Shown here: positions 10,787 through 23,099 of the stretch, one piece after another
How positions within the stretch are numbered: the first letter of the stretch is position 1
Layout: the number at the start of each line of letters is the position of its first letter
Assembly: GCA_009733715.1 (NCBI GenBank)
Contig: WMKJ01000001.1
Location: forward strand, 283,629-347,628
Direction: 5' to 3'
DNA from: Herpomyces periplanetae
Taxonomy: Eukaryota; Ascomycota; Laboulbeniomycetes; Herpomycetales; Herpomycetaceae
Length of the DNA stretch: 64,000 bases
Notes under the pieces: model-generated
Database searches by the model: none
What the model was told of the DNA's origin: nothing
The model's input: only the letters and a program-made list of their open reading frames with translations
Translations under genes and position numbers: made by a program

Positions 10787-11833
10787 ATGAGCTCACTTAC
10801 TTCAAATACTGGCCGACCTAGCGGCTCACGATTTGCTCAGTTTAAGCTTGTTTTACTCGGTACGTGGTCCCGTGAACCTATCTTCCGCTGATCCGTTTTC
10901 TGTTTAACGTTGATCATGTATATACCCCGTTGTTCATTTCTCACTTTGATTACACTACTGCTCGGTTAACTTTGCTAACCATTTTCAATGGTTTTTCAAT
11001 TATACTTAGGTGAATCTGCTGTTGGAAAGGTTGGCGTTCATCCATACTTCGTACCGTTATCAGTGTTTGTGTGCTAGCTAACATGTGTTTATGCACATAT
11101 CCTCAGAGCTCTTTGGTCATGAGATTCGTTAAAGTAAGATAATTGTACGCGTGTGCTATACTCGCGATACCACTAAGCTCGATGTCAACATACCTAACCC
11201 AACCTACCTAGAATCATTTCGACGAATATCGAGAGTCTACTATTGGAGCAGCTTTCCTAACCCAAACCGTTGCTCTGGATGAAAATACAACGGTTAAATT
11301 TGAAATATGGGATACGGCAGGTCAAGAAAGATATAAATCCCTTGCTCCCATGTATTATCGAAACTCAAATTGTGCAGTCGTCGTTTACGATGTCACTCAA
11401 GCCGTACGTAAAATAAAAGTGCAATAGGTCACATGATTGGTAATTACTGCTAACGACGAGACTACACCACATCATTTAATTCTAGGCCTCGCTGGAAAAA
11501 GCAAAATCTTGGGTTAAAGAGTTACAAAGACAAGCCAGCGATAATATTATTATTGCGTTAGCCGGTAACAAGCTAGACATTGTGACAGAAAGTCCCGATA
11601 AGCGAGAGGTGTCCACGGCAGATGCTGAAACCTACGCCAAAGAAGCAGGATTACTCTTTTTTGAAACGTCTGCGAAAACAGCGGAAAACGTTTTAGAATT
11701 GTTTACGGCTATCGCTAGAAAGTTGCCTCTAGACCAAGGCGGTCCACGGTACGTGAGAGCGGGAGCTCGAGCTGGTATCGACCTTCGACCTGAAAATGCG
11801 AATACCCAAGGAGCAAGTAGTTGCAGTTGTTAA
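10787..11833 (+). CDS. ypt5: Rab5-type small GTPase (Vps21/Ypt5)
   Basis: Five exons: 10787-10859, 11010-11029, 11107-11133, 11212-11403 and 11486-11833; 219 residues, phases closed. Rab5 GTPases organise early-endosome fusion. Seen in order: [15 protein letters not shown] (P-loop, built from three exons), [11 protein letters not shown] (switch I, diagnostic of Rab5), [18 protein letters not shown] (switch II with the Rab5 motif), [15 protein letters not shown]. It ends in CSC for double prenylation. Exons 2 and 3 are only 20 and 27 nt and divide the P-loop. Introns are 150, 77, 78 and 82 nt. Confidence 0.95.
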
Positions 11834-12520
11834 AAGTGAGCGCGCGAACACCTTGACTTGGAAAATTCTTTATTGTACCAAGCTCGATACACATGTTACC
11901 AGACGGCTAAAACTGTCGCCCTTCCGTGAATATGTTTCCTCATGCAGAAGCTGAGCCTTGAAAAATGGGCGGCAACAAAATTTAATTGCCAATATTGCTC
12001 AACATGGAAGGCTATCCGTTTAGATTATTCGACCGCTGAGCGGACTTCCGCAACACTCATACACAAGTGGTTAGCTTTATCAAAGGTTAACATCAAGGAT
12101 GGAACATTTGTACATAGAACGAATGATTTATCGTGCGCTATTTTGTCAATTTTGAAGTTGGTTCATTTACCGGCCAGTGTGATAGCAAGGCTCCAATGAA
12201 TTATATCATTGTACTCTCAAATGTTAAGCTGATCCTTCATTGGTAAGTCTGGTGAATCAAATAAGAGATCCATTTCGTATAGTGGCTTAATCGCCGAAAT
12301 GAAATACAAAATCGGCGTGTTGGCACACTAAGTGATGCTTGAGATTACATAGAGTCAACACATTCGGAATGATGTATCCTCTAATATTAAAGAATAGTAC
12401 GAATGCGAGTGCGAATAGGTGCTATACAGCCCCTTACGCTGGATATGTAGGTGCCGACCAAATAATCGGGCAGAAACATATGGCCAATGCAAAAACTGTC
12501 GACATTTTGATATCTGGAAG
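11834..12520. other. intergenic, Rab5 and uS8m 3' ends
   Basis: Convergent 3' ends of Rab5 and uS8m with about 690 bp between. An 85-codon plus-strand frame at 11942-12199 has no recognisable domain, intron partner or promoter and is not called. Confidence 0.5.
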
Positions 12521-13117
12521 TTATAATGCTCTACACAAGGCTAGACCACCGATTCTCCGTTCCACACACTCTCGCGATTCGAACAAGCCGCGGTCTGTAG
12601 ACACAAATATACATTCTCCCGGATTTATAATTCCGTCAACGCGACCTTGTCGTAGGCCTTGGGTTAAGTACAGCAATTCCTTCCACTTTAGCACAATACG
12701 ACAGGACGGTTTGCTAATTAAGTTTAGCTTTCTTAATGCGGGTAATTCATTACTGTATTTGAGGCCAATCCATATCCTACGGCGAGCTGGATTTTCCGGG
12801 ATATAAGTTGGAAAGTGAGGACTAGTTTGAGCATATTTTGAATCGGGATCGGGATAAGCTCTCCAAGGCTCTTTAGCTAATACTGCCGGATCGAATGATT
12901 GAAAGCCTAGAGTTGAATGTTGTATAGTATGAGTATCGAAGAAAGTGTCAGGTGGAACTTCTCCGCCAATGCAAACATTAGAAACGAAGCCTTGCTTCTG
13001 TAGCGACAAAATTAATCGAAGATGAAGTTTGCTGAGCATTACAGATGTGAATCCGACACGTGCTCGTGAAACATTTTGTAAATGTGAACAAATATATGAT
13101 AAGTTGACAAGGGACAT
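12521..13117 (-). CDS. MRPS8: mitochondrial small-subunit ribosomal protein uS8m
   Basis: Single exon, 198 residues, ATG at 13117. The N-terminus matches the uS8m family: SLVNLSYICSHLQN, then a variant of the RVGFTSV-KLHL helix, then QKQGFVSNV. The C-terminal half carries the typical PALRKLNLISKPSCRI strand and the GGLALC end. A mid-region insertion of roughly 60 residues (DPDSKYAQ to PENPARRRIW) is usual for fungal members. uS8m binds 12S-type rRNA in the mitoribosome small subunit. The upstream region holds two TCACGTGA palindromes. Confidence 0.85.
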   Translation of the reverse strand: MSLVNLSYICSHLQNVSRARVGFTSVMLSKLHLRLILSLQKQGFVSNVCIGGEVPPDTFFDTHTIQHSTLGFQSFDPAVLAKEPWRAYPDPDSKYAQTSPHFPTYIPENPARRRIWIGLKYSNELPALRKLNLISKPSCRIVLKWKELLYLTQGLRQGRVDGIINPGECIFVSTDRGLFESRECVERRIGGLALCRAL

Positions 13118-13352
13118 GTTTAAAAGGTATTAAGATAAATCTCTAAATTTCACAATTATCAAAAATCTCGAACACAGAATAATAAATTTGTCTCGGATAG
13201 ATTTGTTGAATGTAATGAATCTTAAAAAATCAAGTCCTTCGTCGACCTTAACGATTGAACACTGAACATATATATCAGACTAATCTTGATTAAAAAAACC
13301 AATTTTTCTCAAGAAGAGATCTCGACGCGCAACCAAAATTTCTTGATCTTCA

Positions 13353-13405
13353 TCACGTGATTGTTATAATCAACTCGGCAATGAATTTATCCGAAACTCA
13401 CGTGA
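13353..13405. promoter_or_regulatory. paired E-box palindromes upstream of uS8m
   Basis: Two TCACGTGA octamers at 13353-13360 and 13398-13405, 45 bp apart and 236-288 bp upstream of the uS8m start. A pair this close is unlikely by chance. They are candidate bHLH (Cbf1-like) sites for this nuclear gene for a mitochondrial ribosomal protein. Confidence 0.4.
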
Positions 13406-15802
13406 TTCATGGCTTGAAATTGTGTCGAACGAAAAAAGTCAAAACTGAATTTGGGATAATTTTCTTTCTATTTATTTTTTAAAACTTGCATGGACATCAG
13501 TTCACAACAGTGTTTGCAAAACGTCGTACAAGATAATTTTCAATGTTGATATTCATGTTTGGGCATCTATGAAGGGGGGGTTGGTTACTCAGTTTACTTT
13601 TATTGCGATAGTTCGTGCATTTGGTGATTTAATTCGCATATATATATTTTAACGTTTTATTTGTCGATAAAATTACTCGAATTCGCTAGATGCAGGTTGA
13701 TATTTCAAGGATCAGTGTGTCATTAAGCTAAAGGGTTTTTTTGTGTGCCCGAAAATGTTTAGTTGTATGAACTTGGATTAAGATTAATGAACAAATGAAA
13801 ATTCAGGCCGTAAGATCTCTTTGACATGTCTGGATACATTGTGGTACGGAACATGGGCATTCAGTTTATTATTATCATCCATTTTTCTGTATAGAAATGT
13901 TTCTTAATATTTTCAGAATAGCTCCCTTCCATATGACTTCACCCTACCTAGTTTCCCCTAATTTACTAATTTATCCAACTTTCACTTTTTTCTCGGGGCC
14001 ATGTCTAGTGGCAAGAAACAAATTCGCAATGTTAATTCGTCATATTGAATAAATTGTATTTAACACACTTTTTAAACTACAAATGTTTCAGGCATTAATT
14101 TAACAAGGAATTTATATTAAGAATGGTACTGTATTTAATATTGAAATATTTATAAAATATTGATCGGAATCCGTTAAATCATACATTTAGGAGATGTTAA
14201 AGTGAGCGATTGTTCAATTGTATAAATAGCACCACATATTATGTTCTAACTTTTAAAATACTAATAAATTAATCCAAAAGTCTGAAGCATTAAGTACCGA
14301 TGACCATTAGACGTAGTTTTGTAGGACGTTAAAGAATTCCCATTTCACAAGTGATTGGGAAAATTTCCATGCTGTAGTGGACATCTGCTAATCATTTTAT
14401 TCGAAAGCACTGTAATTTTGAGCGGATCGATTCTTTAAAACTGTGGAATTGACACTATTTTATTAATTTTTTTTTCCATCAACTTAATTGTCCATACTGC
14501 GAACAGCTCATGAGAAGACATCTTACTGTAAATATAGTCTATTGCCTAATACATGGACTTCTGACGCAGTCAGTTCACATTGAGGCTAGTTAAAGTTATG
14601 CATAACACCTTACCCGATACTCGATCACAAGTTTAACTCGAGTATTACAGCGTGCATCAACAGGACTTGTAAGAATTAATTAAGTTGAACATGCATTTCT
14701 CTACACAAGAAAAGAAACGTTCAAACATGTACTACATAATTCAGAAACCATTTTGATCACGCACTACCGTCCAACCTCCTCGCGTGCAACATCAAAGTTA
14801 GTTATAAACCAGATAATTGTTCAAGTTTTAAAACGATATATATTTTCTGCTTCGGGTATGTGGAGCGTCTCTTCAATATAACCTGGATGCATGAGGGACG
14901 TAATTTTTTTCGGGATAAATTGTAGGAAATGTTCCATTTCCAAATTACTTCTTTGGAGTTAAAAGTGTTTAGGATTTATTTGCAAAAATTATAGAAAAAT
15001 CGATTTCAATAATACACATTTATGACATTAGATGTAATTCAAGATGAGCCCTTGTTGGTATGAATACGATAACGTTTAAAGTACACAATAAATTAACGAA
15101 AAATGCCAGCGTGGGGAAAAGAATAGAAAGTGTAGTGATGGTACAAAACGGAAAAATTACAAGGGAATTACGCACGTAGACGCATCATGACATAGATACT
15201 CAGGTTAAATCGACGATAAGTTGATGTTTGAAGTAAGTGACCTCCCGATGCATAACCAGCAACAGTTCCCAACTGTCTTGCTTCGAAACTCAACATGCTT
15301 TAAAAACACTGCCTGAGTATACAGTTGGAAAATTATTAGTGATAAAATTTGGAAGATTTGATTGTAATTCGATAAGAATATTAGCGACCTCCATCCTCTG
15401 TCCATATTAAGCGTATAGATTACCGATATCGAAATTTAGGGAGTAAAGTCCACCATTAAATGTAGTAAACTAGCTCACTGAGAGGGTTTGGAATTATTGT
15501 ATTAACATCAACTAAGGTGCTTAATTATCAGGAATATTTTTTTTCGATTCAAGCCATTATTTTCGGGTAAGCTTGTCATTGAGGTTGAGTTTGTACAACG
15601 AGCAACAAAGTTTGTCTAAGCTAGTCATGATCAGCTGTAGGAAACGTTTTGGCATGAGGATAAGATTGAGATGATGAGGAGGATTGGAGGTTGATTAGTG
15701 AAACGATTAAACATTTATCAGGGTAAAAAGTCGAGTTAATTGAAGGTGAAATTTATGAAGAAAAATATTGGAAATAAATTCAGCTAACCAATCATTAGCT
15801 TA
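13406..15802. other. gene-free A+T-rich stretch
   Basis: About 2.4 kb in which every frame is closed by frequent stops. I see no convincing donor-acceptor chain, tRNA-like B box or repeat. Positions 13575-13582 hold a run of eight G. It could contain a non-coding RNA or promoters that I cannot recognise by eye. Confidence 0.5.
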
Positions 15803-17483
15803 ATGGGGGAGTACAAGAAAGGTCAAGGCGAAGTTGAACGGAATGTCAATGAGAATCAAGAGCGTAGTGAACTGCAAACATGTAGCTATCCGGGGTTGTG
15901 TTCATGCATGCATTATACGATATGATGAAATGGTTTTCTAACGTAGCATTATAACAAGATTAGGCATTGGAATTGATTACCAAGTGGTTGATGGAGACGT
16001 CAGAATAATATTTAAACATTTTGAGATGAACATGAAAGAATATTTAATGTTAGCTGATGAGTATAGTGATGTCAAAGACAAACTTTGGTACAGGATTGGG
16101 AAATGGAAGAAGAGATTGACGATAAACTAGCGAGAAACTTTGTTTTTCAGCGATTCATATTAACTTGAATTAACCGTTTTAGGTTCAGTGTATCGAGAAG
16201 ATAAGCTTACGACGAAGATCGATGATTACAGGACAATGATGGCACGAGGTAAAGAGGAGGTAACACTACTATCACTAGTTGGGGACGTTCACTATTTCTT
16301 GAATGATGAGAAATTTTCAATAATATGCGATATCTTCGACAAAGGATCGAATATTTATCTTGTGTATAATACCATATTACAACGAGCCCGATTAGAAATA
16401 ACCAAAGGGGATTTAAATAGCGATGGAGCTAACAAGACAATGGTTTCGGGATGTAAGTACCGGCAGGAATAATGAAAAGGTAAGATAGGCTAACTACTAT
16501 CATATTAATGAATAGGTATGGATGATTTAACTATTGAATATTCTGGAAGACAACCTTATCATATTAAACTAAACGTGACAGATACGAAGTCAACGGAATC
16601 AAGATCAAAAGGAATTGAAGGTGAATGGAAGCTTTTAACGTTTGATACTAAACATGAAAAAAAATTGGACCATGGGATACGATGTTTTGAAGTATATTTT
16701 TGGATGGTTGATGATGCCATGCTATTTTTGGAGATGTTGAAACAGATAAACATGGCACATTTAATAATGGGAAGCGACATAACCAAAGTATGGAAAACAT
16801 ATGAATGGAACAGTGGTATTGAAATGAATCTAGCAGCTAAGATTGGTGAACGTGAAAGGAATTTAACGCCAAGTATACAATCGATAGAAATTATCGAGGC
16901 AAATGCATCAAAATTATCGATATGTTCGGTAAAGCCTAGTGAGAGGGGTACCATAGATGGTGTATTTCACGTGTTGGGCATTAACGAGATATACGATGAG
17001 AATGATCAAGAAGTAATGAGGGTATTAAATGGAAAGATTGAGGTTAACGAGAAGGATAATTGTGGGAAAAGGGTAGAAACCCCATTTGGTGAGGATGCTG
17101 AACAGAGTTATGAGTGGGGAAATGAATCTAGAAGCATGATACGTGATAAAGAAAAGTGTACAGAAAATCCTCGACAGAATTGGCAAGTCTGTGCATGCAA
17201 AGTGGAGACGGTAAAGTGGAGGAAAGGTGCAAATGATATAATGCCAACTTCGACTGCGAAAAAATCCAGATTAGAAAATTTAACGCCTCAGGAAGTTCAC
17301 TCATTAGTGTACATTCCGACGAAAGAGGAATTACCATTCCATCAAGCTTATCTTACTGGGAAGGCTGATCCACATATACTGAATAAAGAGAAAGTTCCTT
17401 CGAAATGCGCGATAAAAAAGATTATGGATATAATGGAGCGAAGGATGGAAAGATTGGTAAATTGGGTTGAAAGAAAATTCTAA
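15803..17483 (+). CDS. hypothetical protein, 472 residues
   Basis: Four exons: 15803-15881, 15964-16065, 16183-16452 and 16516-17483, all with phase-1 junctions that close to 472 residues. Introns 1 and 3 have CTAAC branch sites. Exons 3-4 are the secure part. Exons 1-2 were added because their frames join in phase and read well. The protein alternates short hydrophobic strands (VHYFLNDEKFSIICDIF, QPYHIKLNV, CFEVYFWMV) with charged loops over residues 30-290. A basic, Lys/Arg-rich C-terminus ends in an amphipathic helix. I do not recognise a family. The first half resembles a beta-rich fold such as a PH or clamp domain, but that is a guess. Confidence 0.55.
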
Positions 17484-18940
17484 TTTTGCCAACCACATGT
17501 TACGAATCAAATATTATCTTAAGCACTTGAAAGTCGCTGTTTATACAATTTCTTTATAAGGGTAAAGTAGAGTGGATTGATAATTTATGTGACGATTTAA
17601 ATAATCACAAAACCTGTAGATATGGTGTAGAAAATTGATGATTTTATAGATTTAAGAGAATGTGTGAATAAGGTAAAGTTTACAGTGACAGTTATGTGTA
17701 AATTTTTTGAAGAGTTTGCCGTTAAATTATAAAAAACTCCCCAAATTTACTCACTTACAACTTCAAATTTGCAATTCAAAAAATGGACTTAATCGCCGGG
17801 TTACCGGATTAGGAAATGGTTTTGAAAAGGGAAAGAACACCTAGTTCGGAGAATAGGGTCGTCCCAAGTTTAAGCCTTCGGAGATTTTTCAATGGCCAAA
17901 TACAGCAGGTTAAAACGGTTGGGTTCTGGAAGTGTTGAGACAAGGATATTAGGAAGGAAGGAGCGTAGGGAGGAAGGAGAGGGGCGGGATAGCTTCGGCG
18001 ATAAGCTGAGGGTGTGAAAGTGAACAATTTGGGTGGAAATTGCTGGATGGATGAGGAGGTTTAACAAGTCAATGGTAAGTTGGGATTAGCCAAATGGCCA
18101 ACCAGATGGACTGTGGTTTATGTGTTGGAAAGGGATGTTTTGGGATATCATGTACGCAAGATGGCTCATCTGAAGGGCTTATATTAATAACGATTTCACG
18201 CTAAATAAGATGAGGCCAGCTGCCGCTCTTTAGAGCCCATATGTACGAACAAACAAACGTAGAATTTATATATTTCAATCATTTTTCCATCAACGTTAGA
18301 TCAACCTTTCAGTAAAGACAATGAGTACAGTAGAGTGTGGACGAAAAAAATCAACATTTGTCACGTAAGCTCTAGCGTCAGAACACGCTCTAAACTTTGT
18401 GTTAAATTTGAGGGAATTCATCCAGCAAAAGTTGTTCTCCTTTATACTTGGCTATCCGTCAACCTAACTAGCTCTTCCTTTTGTCGTCCTGCATCTCACT
18501 TGATACTATTTGCCATTAGCCCATGCTACACCTTTAAGTTGCAATATTTTGCCCGATTTATAAACTCGAATACTATACAACTAATACGCCCATGATCGTC
18601 CCGCTATAAGTCCGAATAATAAGCTTAATTTATTTTACCAACTTTAACCAGAAGTATTTATTACCTTCGATAACCCTAGGACTTGCTTTGTGTACCAATA
18701 GCTCGTGGGAAAATCGGGTACCCGGAATTACACACACCCACAAAGATATTCATCCCAAGTACCTGTACGTTTATTAGCCCGATAGTGTGAACTACCCTGC
18801 GTTGACTGGATAATCCAAAAACTCGACCCGTCTAGGAAAAAAATCACTTCGGAAGAACGGGAAAAATCCAGTTGCAGCACAAGTTGTGCTACGTACACGC
18901 GCACGTCTGCATATTTTAATCACCCGCTAATATTGACTCG
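17484..18940. other. intergenic region, no gene
   Basis: About 1.5 kb between two plus-strand genes. Positions 17815-18065 are purine-rich on the plus strand and open for some 70 codons on the minus strand in two frames. The translations are low-complexity and I reject them. Nearer 18800-18930 lies the presumptive promoter of the MARVEL-like gene. Confidence 0.45.
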
Positions 18941-19642
18941 ATGATAATTATTACGACTTTCTACATTTTCTGGCGATTATGCCAATTGCTTTTCCTTATT
19001 CCCTTAGTGGGAATGCTGGCTTGGTTCGTTGATGGCTTCATCAAAGCTAATCGACTTACGCCAAACTATGTGTTAATATTGTTCATCGTTTCAGTTCTTG
19101 CTGCTGTATGGGACGTCGCTACATTGATCAAGTTGAATTCTGTCAAGCGCAACTCATATTTCGTCAGCTTCGTCGATCTTTGCTTCGTAGGCGGTTTCAT
19201 TGCGGGTGTTTACTCCTTAAGGAATATTGCTACGGTTTCATGCTCTGTCTTCACCTCTGGTAAACTTAATCTCGGTCAAACTTCTCAAGTTTACAACGGC
19301 GTTCCAATTAACGTTACTCGTTTAACGTATAATTTTCGAAAAACTTGTTCCATGTTGAAAACTTGTTTTGCATTCGGAATTATCCTCAGCGTTTTCTTTC
19401 TTTTAACTTCCTTCCTAATTTCCTTCATGAAAAGTCACAACCAACGCAAATCATCTTCGGCTTCGCGAAAATCTTCTAGTCATCATCATCATCACCATCA
19501 TCGCGGTAATAATCGTAGCTCATTACCTCACAAGTACCGATCAAGCTCAGCTCACCCGAAGACCACTCATAGGTCATCACGCTATCAACCTTCCAATCGT
19601 CGAAAGAGTTATCAAGATTCCGGTCGCGCGTATCAGGCATAG
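18941..19642 (+). CDS. four-helix membrane protein, MARVEL-like
   Basis: Single exon, 233 residues, ATG at 18941, stop TAG. Four hydrophobic helices are visible at about residues 6-29, 44-62, 77-95 and 140-165. There are short basic loops, and an exoplasmic loop between helices 3 and 4 has two Cys and an Asn-glycosylation sequon (NVT). The motif FVGGFIAGVYSLRN in helix 3 resembles fungal MARVEL-domain (Nce102-like) proteins. The cytosolic tail (about 70 residues) is Ser/Arg/Lys-rich with a run of seven His encoded by CAT/CAC repeats. A plasma-membrane or eisosome-related role is inference from the family. Confidence 0.7.
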   Translation: MIIITTFYIFWRLCQLLFLIPLVGMLAWFVDGFIKANRLTPNYVLILFIVSVLAAVWDVATLIKLNSVKRNSYFVSFVDLCFVGGFIAGVYSLRNIATVSCSVFTSGKLNLGQTSQVYNGVPINVTRLTYNFRKTCSMLKTCFAFGIILSVFFLLTSFLISFMKSHNQRKSSSASRKSSSHHHHHHHRGNNRSSLPHKYRSSSAHPKTTHRSSRYQPSNRRKSYQDSGRAYQA

Positions 19643-19703
19643 CTTTCCCCACCACTATTACTTAAGAATCTGAACATGGAACTGGTTACTTCACAATCTG
19701 CAC

Positions 19704-19730
19704 CCACGTCGCCCCCGCATCGCGACGTGG
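19704..19730 (+). other. GC-rich perfect hairpin after the MARVEL-like stop codon
   Basis: CCACGTCGC (19704-19712) and GCGACGTGG (19722-19730) form a perfect 9-bp stem with a 9-nt loop, 61 nt after the TAG stop. It sits in a locally GC-rich patch between two convergent genes. It could be a 3'-UTR structure or aid 3'-end formation. Confidence 0.45.
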
Positions 19731-19834
19731 CCTACCCAGGACTCCCAGCTTGCTAAAGCCACTTCAATCTCCTTACCTGCTTCGTCTTACTTGTAGTAAT
19801 TTCACGTAATAGAATCGGGCACAACTTCTCACTG

Positions 19835-22735
19835 TCATCTTTTGAAGCGAAACTTCAATTCTTCCTCACTACTGTTATCATCTTCACCCCAGTTTGGAGC
19901 TATAATCGAGTTGGACACGGGAGATCTTTGGGTCTGTCGATTTTGTTCGCTGACTTTTTCGCTGTTTTCGGAGTCTTCTACAAATATTCCATCAAATGAT
20001 TTTCTCTCGTTTGCATCGAATACCGTCTCATTCACCTTAGCAATATCTTCCTTCTTGCTGATGAATGTTTGCAAGTTCGTCTGACGCAAATTTTTTCCTC
20101 GCTTCTTGTTCTCGTTGCCCATTTCATCCTGCCTTTCATCCTCTAATTTTCGCTTTTTAATTAATCCGCTCTCCAGATTATCCGCTTTGCTCATTTCTTT
20201 ACACCTTGCTCTTTTAGTTTTTTTATATTTTTCCTCATTTTGTTCGTAACACCTTTTCTTTCCATCCGACTTAATCATAAAATCCTTTTCCAGCTGTCTC
20301 CTTTCGTCCCAGTTTTCTTTGAATTCATCAATTTCTGTTAGATCCTCCCCTTGTATCGATTCCGCTTCTACAAGCTCAACTATAACCCTAGACCTTCCAG
20401 GTAATGCTCCATGTATTCCTTTATTGCCTTTCCGTTGAAATCCTTTAAAGTTTACTTGTCTTGTTTTTGTAACATGACTACCATCCCGATCTAGTTCGTT
20501 AACGCCCGGCATGTCTGAGCTGTTGTCGACTGACCTATTCATTCCCTTTAATCGTCCCGATGGTGCTCTTACTGGCATCTCTTCGTACCTAATGGACTTC
20601 TGAACTTCTTCTACTTTGAAATTCCGCATCGCCTCTCGTAAAGATTCTTCATCTCGCCGAGCAACTTCATTCTCTGCTTCGGTTTGTGCCTTGATAATTG
20701 CACTAATATTTATGTCGTTTATTGATCTGAATCCCCGTGGTAATGTAGTTGACAGGCAGTTCTGTACGTACGGTTTGATTGCGCTAGTCTGCGCCAAAAA
20801 TTCTTTCACGCTAAGTTGTGGCGGTTTCGCAAACTTCGAAATACCACTGTTAACCAACTCTGATTTGTCACTCTTGGTGTTACTGCTTGCATTAAATGAT
20901 TTAACATATTTTGCACTGTAATTCATGTTACCCAGCTCTTCATCGTCACCTATCAAAATCTGTTCATCCTTAGCAGGAATAATCAAGTTTCCGGAAACAT
21001 TCTCGCTCAACGTTTTTACTGGCACAGTTTCGTTTGCAGTGATGTCACTTTTGGGTGCTTTTTTTTCACTAATATAGAGATTGTACGCATTATTTATTGG
21101 ATATAATGGATTGTGAGATTGTTCTTTGCTATTCCTGGACTTAAGTTTTATCACGTCATCATTCGTGGCCGTAGAATCAGTTAATTCTTCTAACTTAACT
21201 GGCGGCTCAAAAGGATCAAAAGCTTCGTATAAGGCATGATCGACATCGACCAATTTAACCGTATTCTTGGTTAGAATAACTTCAAGTAAATGAGTCTCTT
21301 GAGAAAAAGTTGAGCAGTGTAACACGGATGTAACCTCATTTATTAATTTAGCGAGCCAGGGTTCTCGAGCTTGGGGGGGGCTAACGAGAACCAAACTATT
21401 CCTGATAAAACTCGGGAGCTCATTATGTAGGTTTTGTTTCTGGTATACCATTTTAACAAACGGTAGGATATCTTGACCCCGAGTTTTTCCCTGCGTGGTG
21501 GGAAACAAGTAAGCCTTACCATGGGCTAATTGGTAAACTGGAGAAAATGTTTGGGACTGGCACTCATCAAAAAAGATAAATGTTAATCCATCAAACAATT
21601 GACATCGTTGTGGATCTGGTAAAAACAGTTGTCGCGGGTAATTGAATCTATCAAGCTCTCGGGGCAAATAGTCGATTGGCTTTGGCCAAAATCTCTCAAA
21701 ATCTTCCGTCAAATTGCATAGTTTCTCACCATCAGACACTTGAGAAGCGATTGACAGGAGAAACTTACTACTCACAATGTAAGCACCACTTATTAAAGCT
21801 TGAAAGACCACGGGAGCAAAACATTGATCGTATATGAGATGAGTAGATTCGCCTGGTATAAATTGGTGTGAGCAATTAATATTTAGTCTAGCGCGAAGCT
21901 GTTTCGATATTGTAGAAAAAACATGGTCAGTTATTCCCGACGCGGAAGTTTTATGTGAAACAGGAACAGCTAGGTATAACTGAAGCCAATTAATCCTTGG
22001 TGATGACGAAGAAATGGTAAAGAGAAATTACCACTGAAGTGTTAAATGCTGGACGAATCATTAAGAAACGGAAGAAGGTGATATTGAAATCACAATTTAC
22101 CTGAAAGTTTGAGAGGAAGTTCCTAGACTAATAATATGTTCACCATTGGTTAATTTTCGCTTGCTCCCAACAAAACGGCATCCATCTAAACGAGTTCCAG
22201 TTTTCGATGTGTCAGTAATTAAGACGTGGGAATTGGACGGTAAACCTTGCTGTATTAAGTAAGTAACAGGGAAGTCGGTCTTGATGGACATATGACTGAC
22301 CGGATCGTTGGAAGGGGAGCTCGATTGGATTTGAAGGAGTAAATGAAGCCGGGAAACGGATTTATCATCGACGTAATAATAGCCTTGTGAAAAGGTCAAT
22401 GGTAATCAATTGAAAAGAAGTAATGGAGTATGGGAGAGTATAAATGCTTACGATCACGGGTATCTTGAGAACGGTTTGGGTTGGATAATACACGACCAAA
22501 GAAATAATTAAAGCCTGATTGCAATATGATTCGTTTACCTATACATTAATTGGAAGAATAGATAGGCAGAAGTTAGTAAGGTAAATGGAAAATTCCAAAA
22601 TTAAGACGGTATGAGAAACACGCGTTCTCATAATTGAAAAGGATGATAAGTATCATAAGAGTATGGTATATATATTATAAGAATGGTGATAGACGTACCG
22701 CCAAACGTTGAACCATTTGAATCAATTAACCACAT
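19835..22735 (-). CDS. nbs1: NBS1/nibrin, MRN complex subunit
   Basis: Four exons: 22735-22699, 22538-22452, 22383-22101 and 21995-19835; 855 residues, phases closed. Nbs1 recruits and regulates Mre11-Rad50 and the Tel1/ATM kinase at DNA breaks. The N-terminus starts MWLIDSNG and continues GKRIILQSGFNYFFGR, then SVSRLHLLL, the FHA phosphopeptide pocket (residues about 5-130). A BRCT region follows (HQFIPGESTHLIYD, then QALISGAYIVSSKFL). Around residue 650, VNFKGFQRKGN matches the conserved NFKxFxK Mre11-binding motif. The extreme C-terminus is acidic then SEEELKFRFKR, like the Tel1/ATM-interaction motif. The long linker is charged and poorly conserved, as usual. It diverges from KMO with 364 bp between starts. 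Confidence 0.92.
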
Positions 22736-23099
22736 TACCCTATCAGCAAATTGAAGAAAAACCACAGCAATACAAATACTCTAACGAATAATATAAACGT
22801 TAAGCTGACCCGAACAATTCTCGAAAAATCAAAATTTCAATTTTAAACTTTTTCGGCCTTATCCAAGCGAACCAGAATAAATATTCGAATTACATAATCC
22901 ACGGAATACCTGAGAAATATTTTTCCGGGGACTGGGCAGGACGAGATTGAGAGTCATGTGAGCCGCAGATGAGACGAGACGGGTCCAAGCTTGTAAGACG
23001 AGATGGAACGAGGTGCGATGGTGAAGCAAAAATAAAAAGAGATACAACTTGATAGTAAATTTGTCGATGGAATAAGGGTTTAAATACAAGAACATCATA
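22736..23099. promoter_or_regulatory. shared NBS1/KMO divergent promoter region
   Basis: The 364 bp between the divergent start codons of NBS1 and KMO. The KMO-proximal half has purine-rich runs on the plus strand; no specific site is identified. Open minus-strand frames at 22859-23117 are low-complexity and rejected. Confidence 0.4.

Noticed and set aside
12339-12806. 155-codon plus-strand frame
   Set aside because: Antisense to the clearly conserved uS8m gene.
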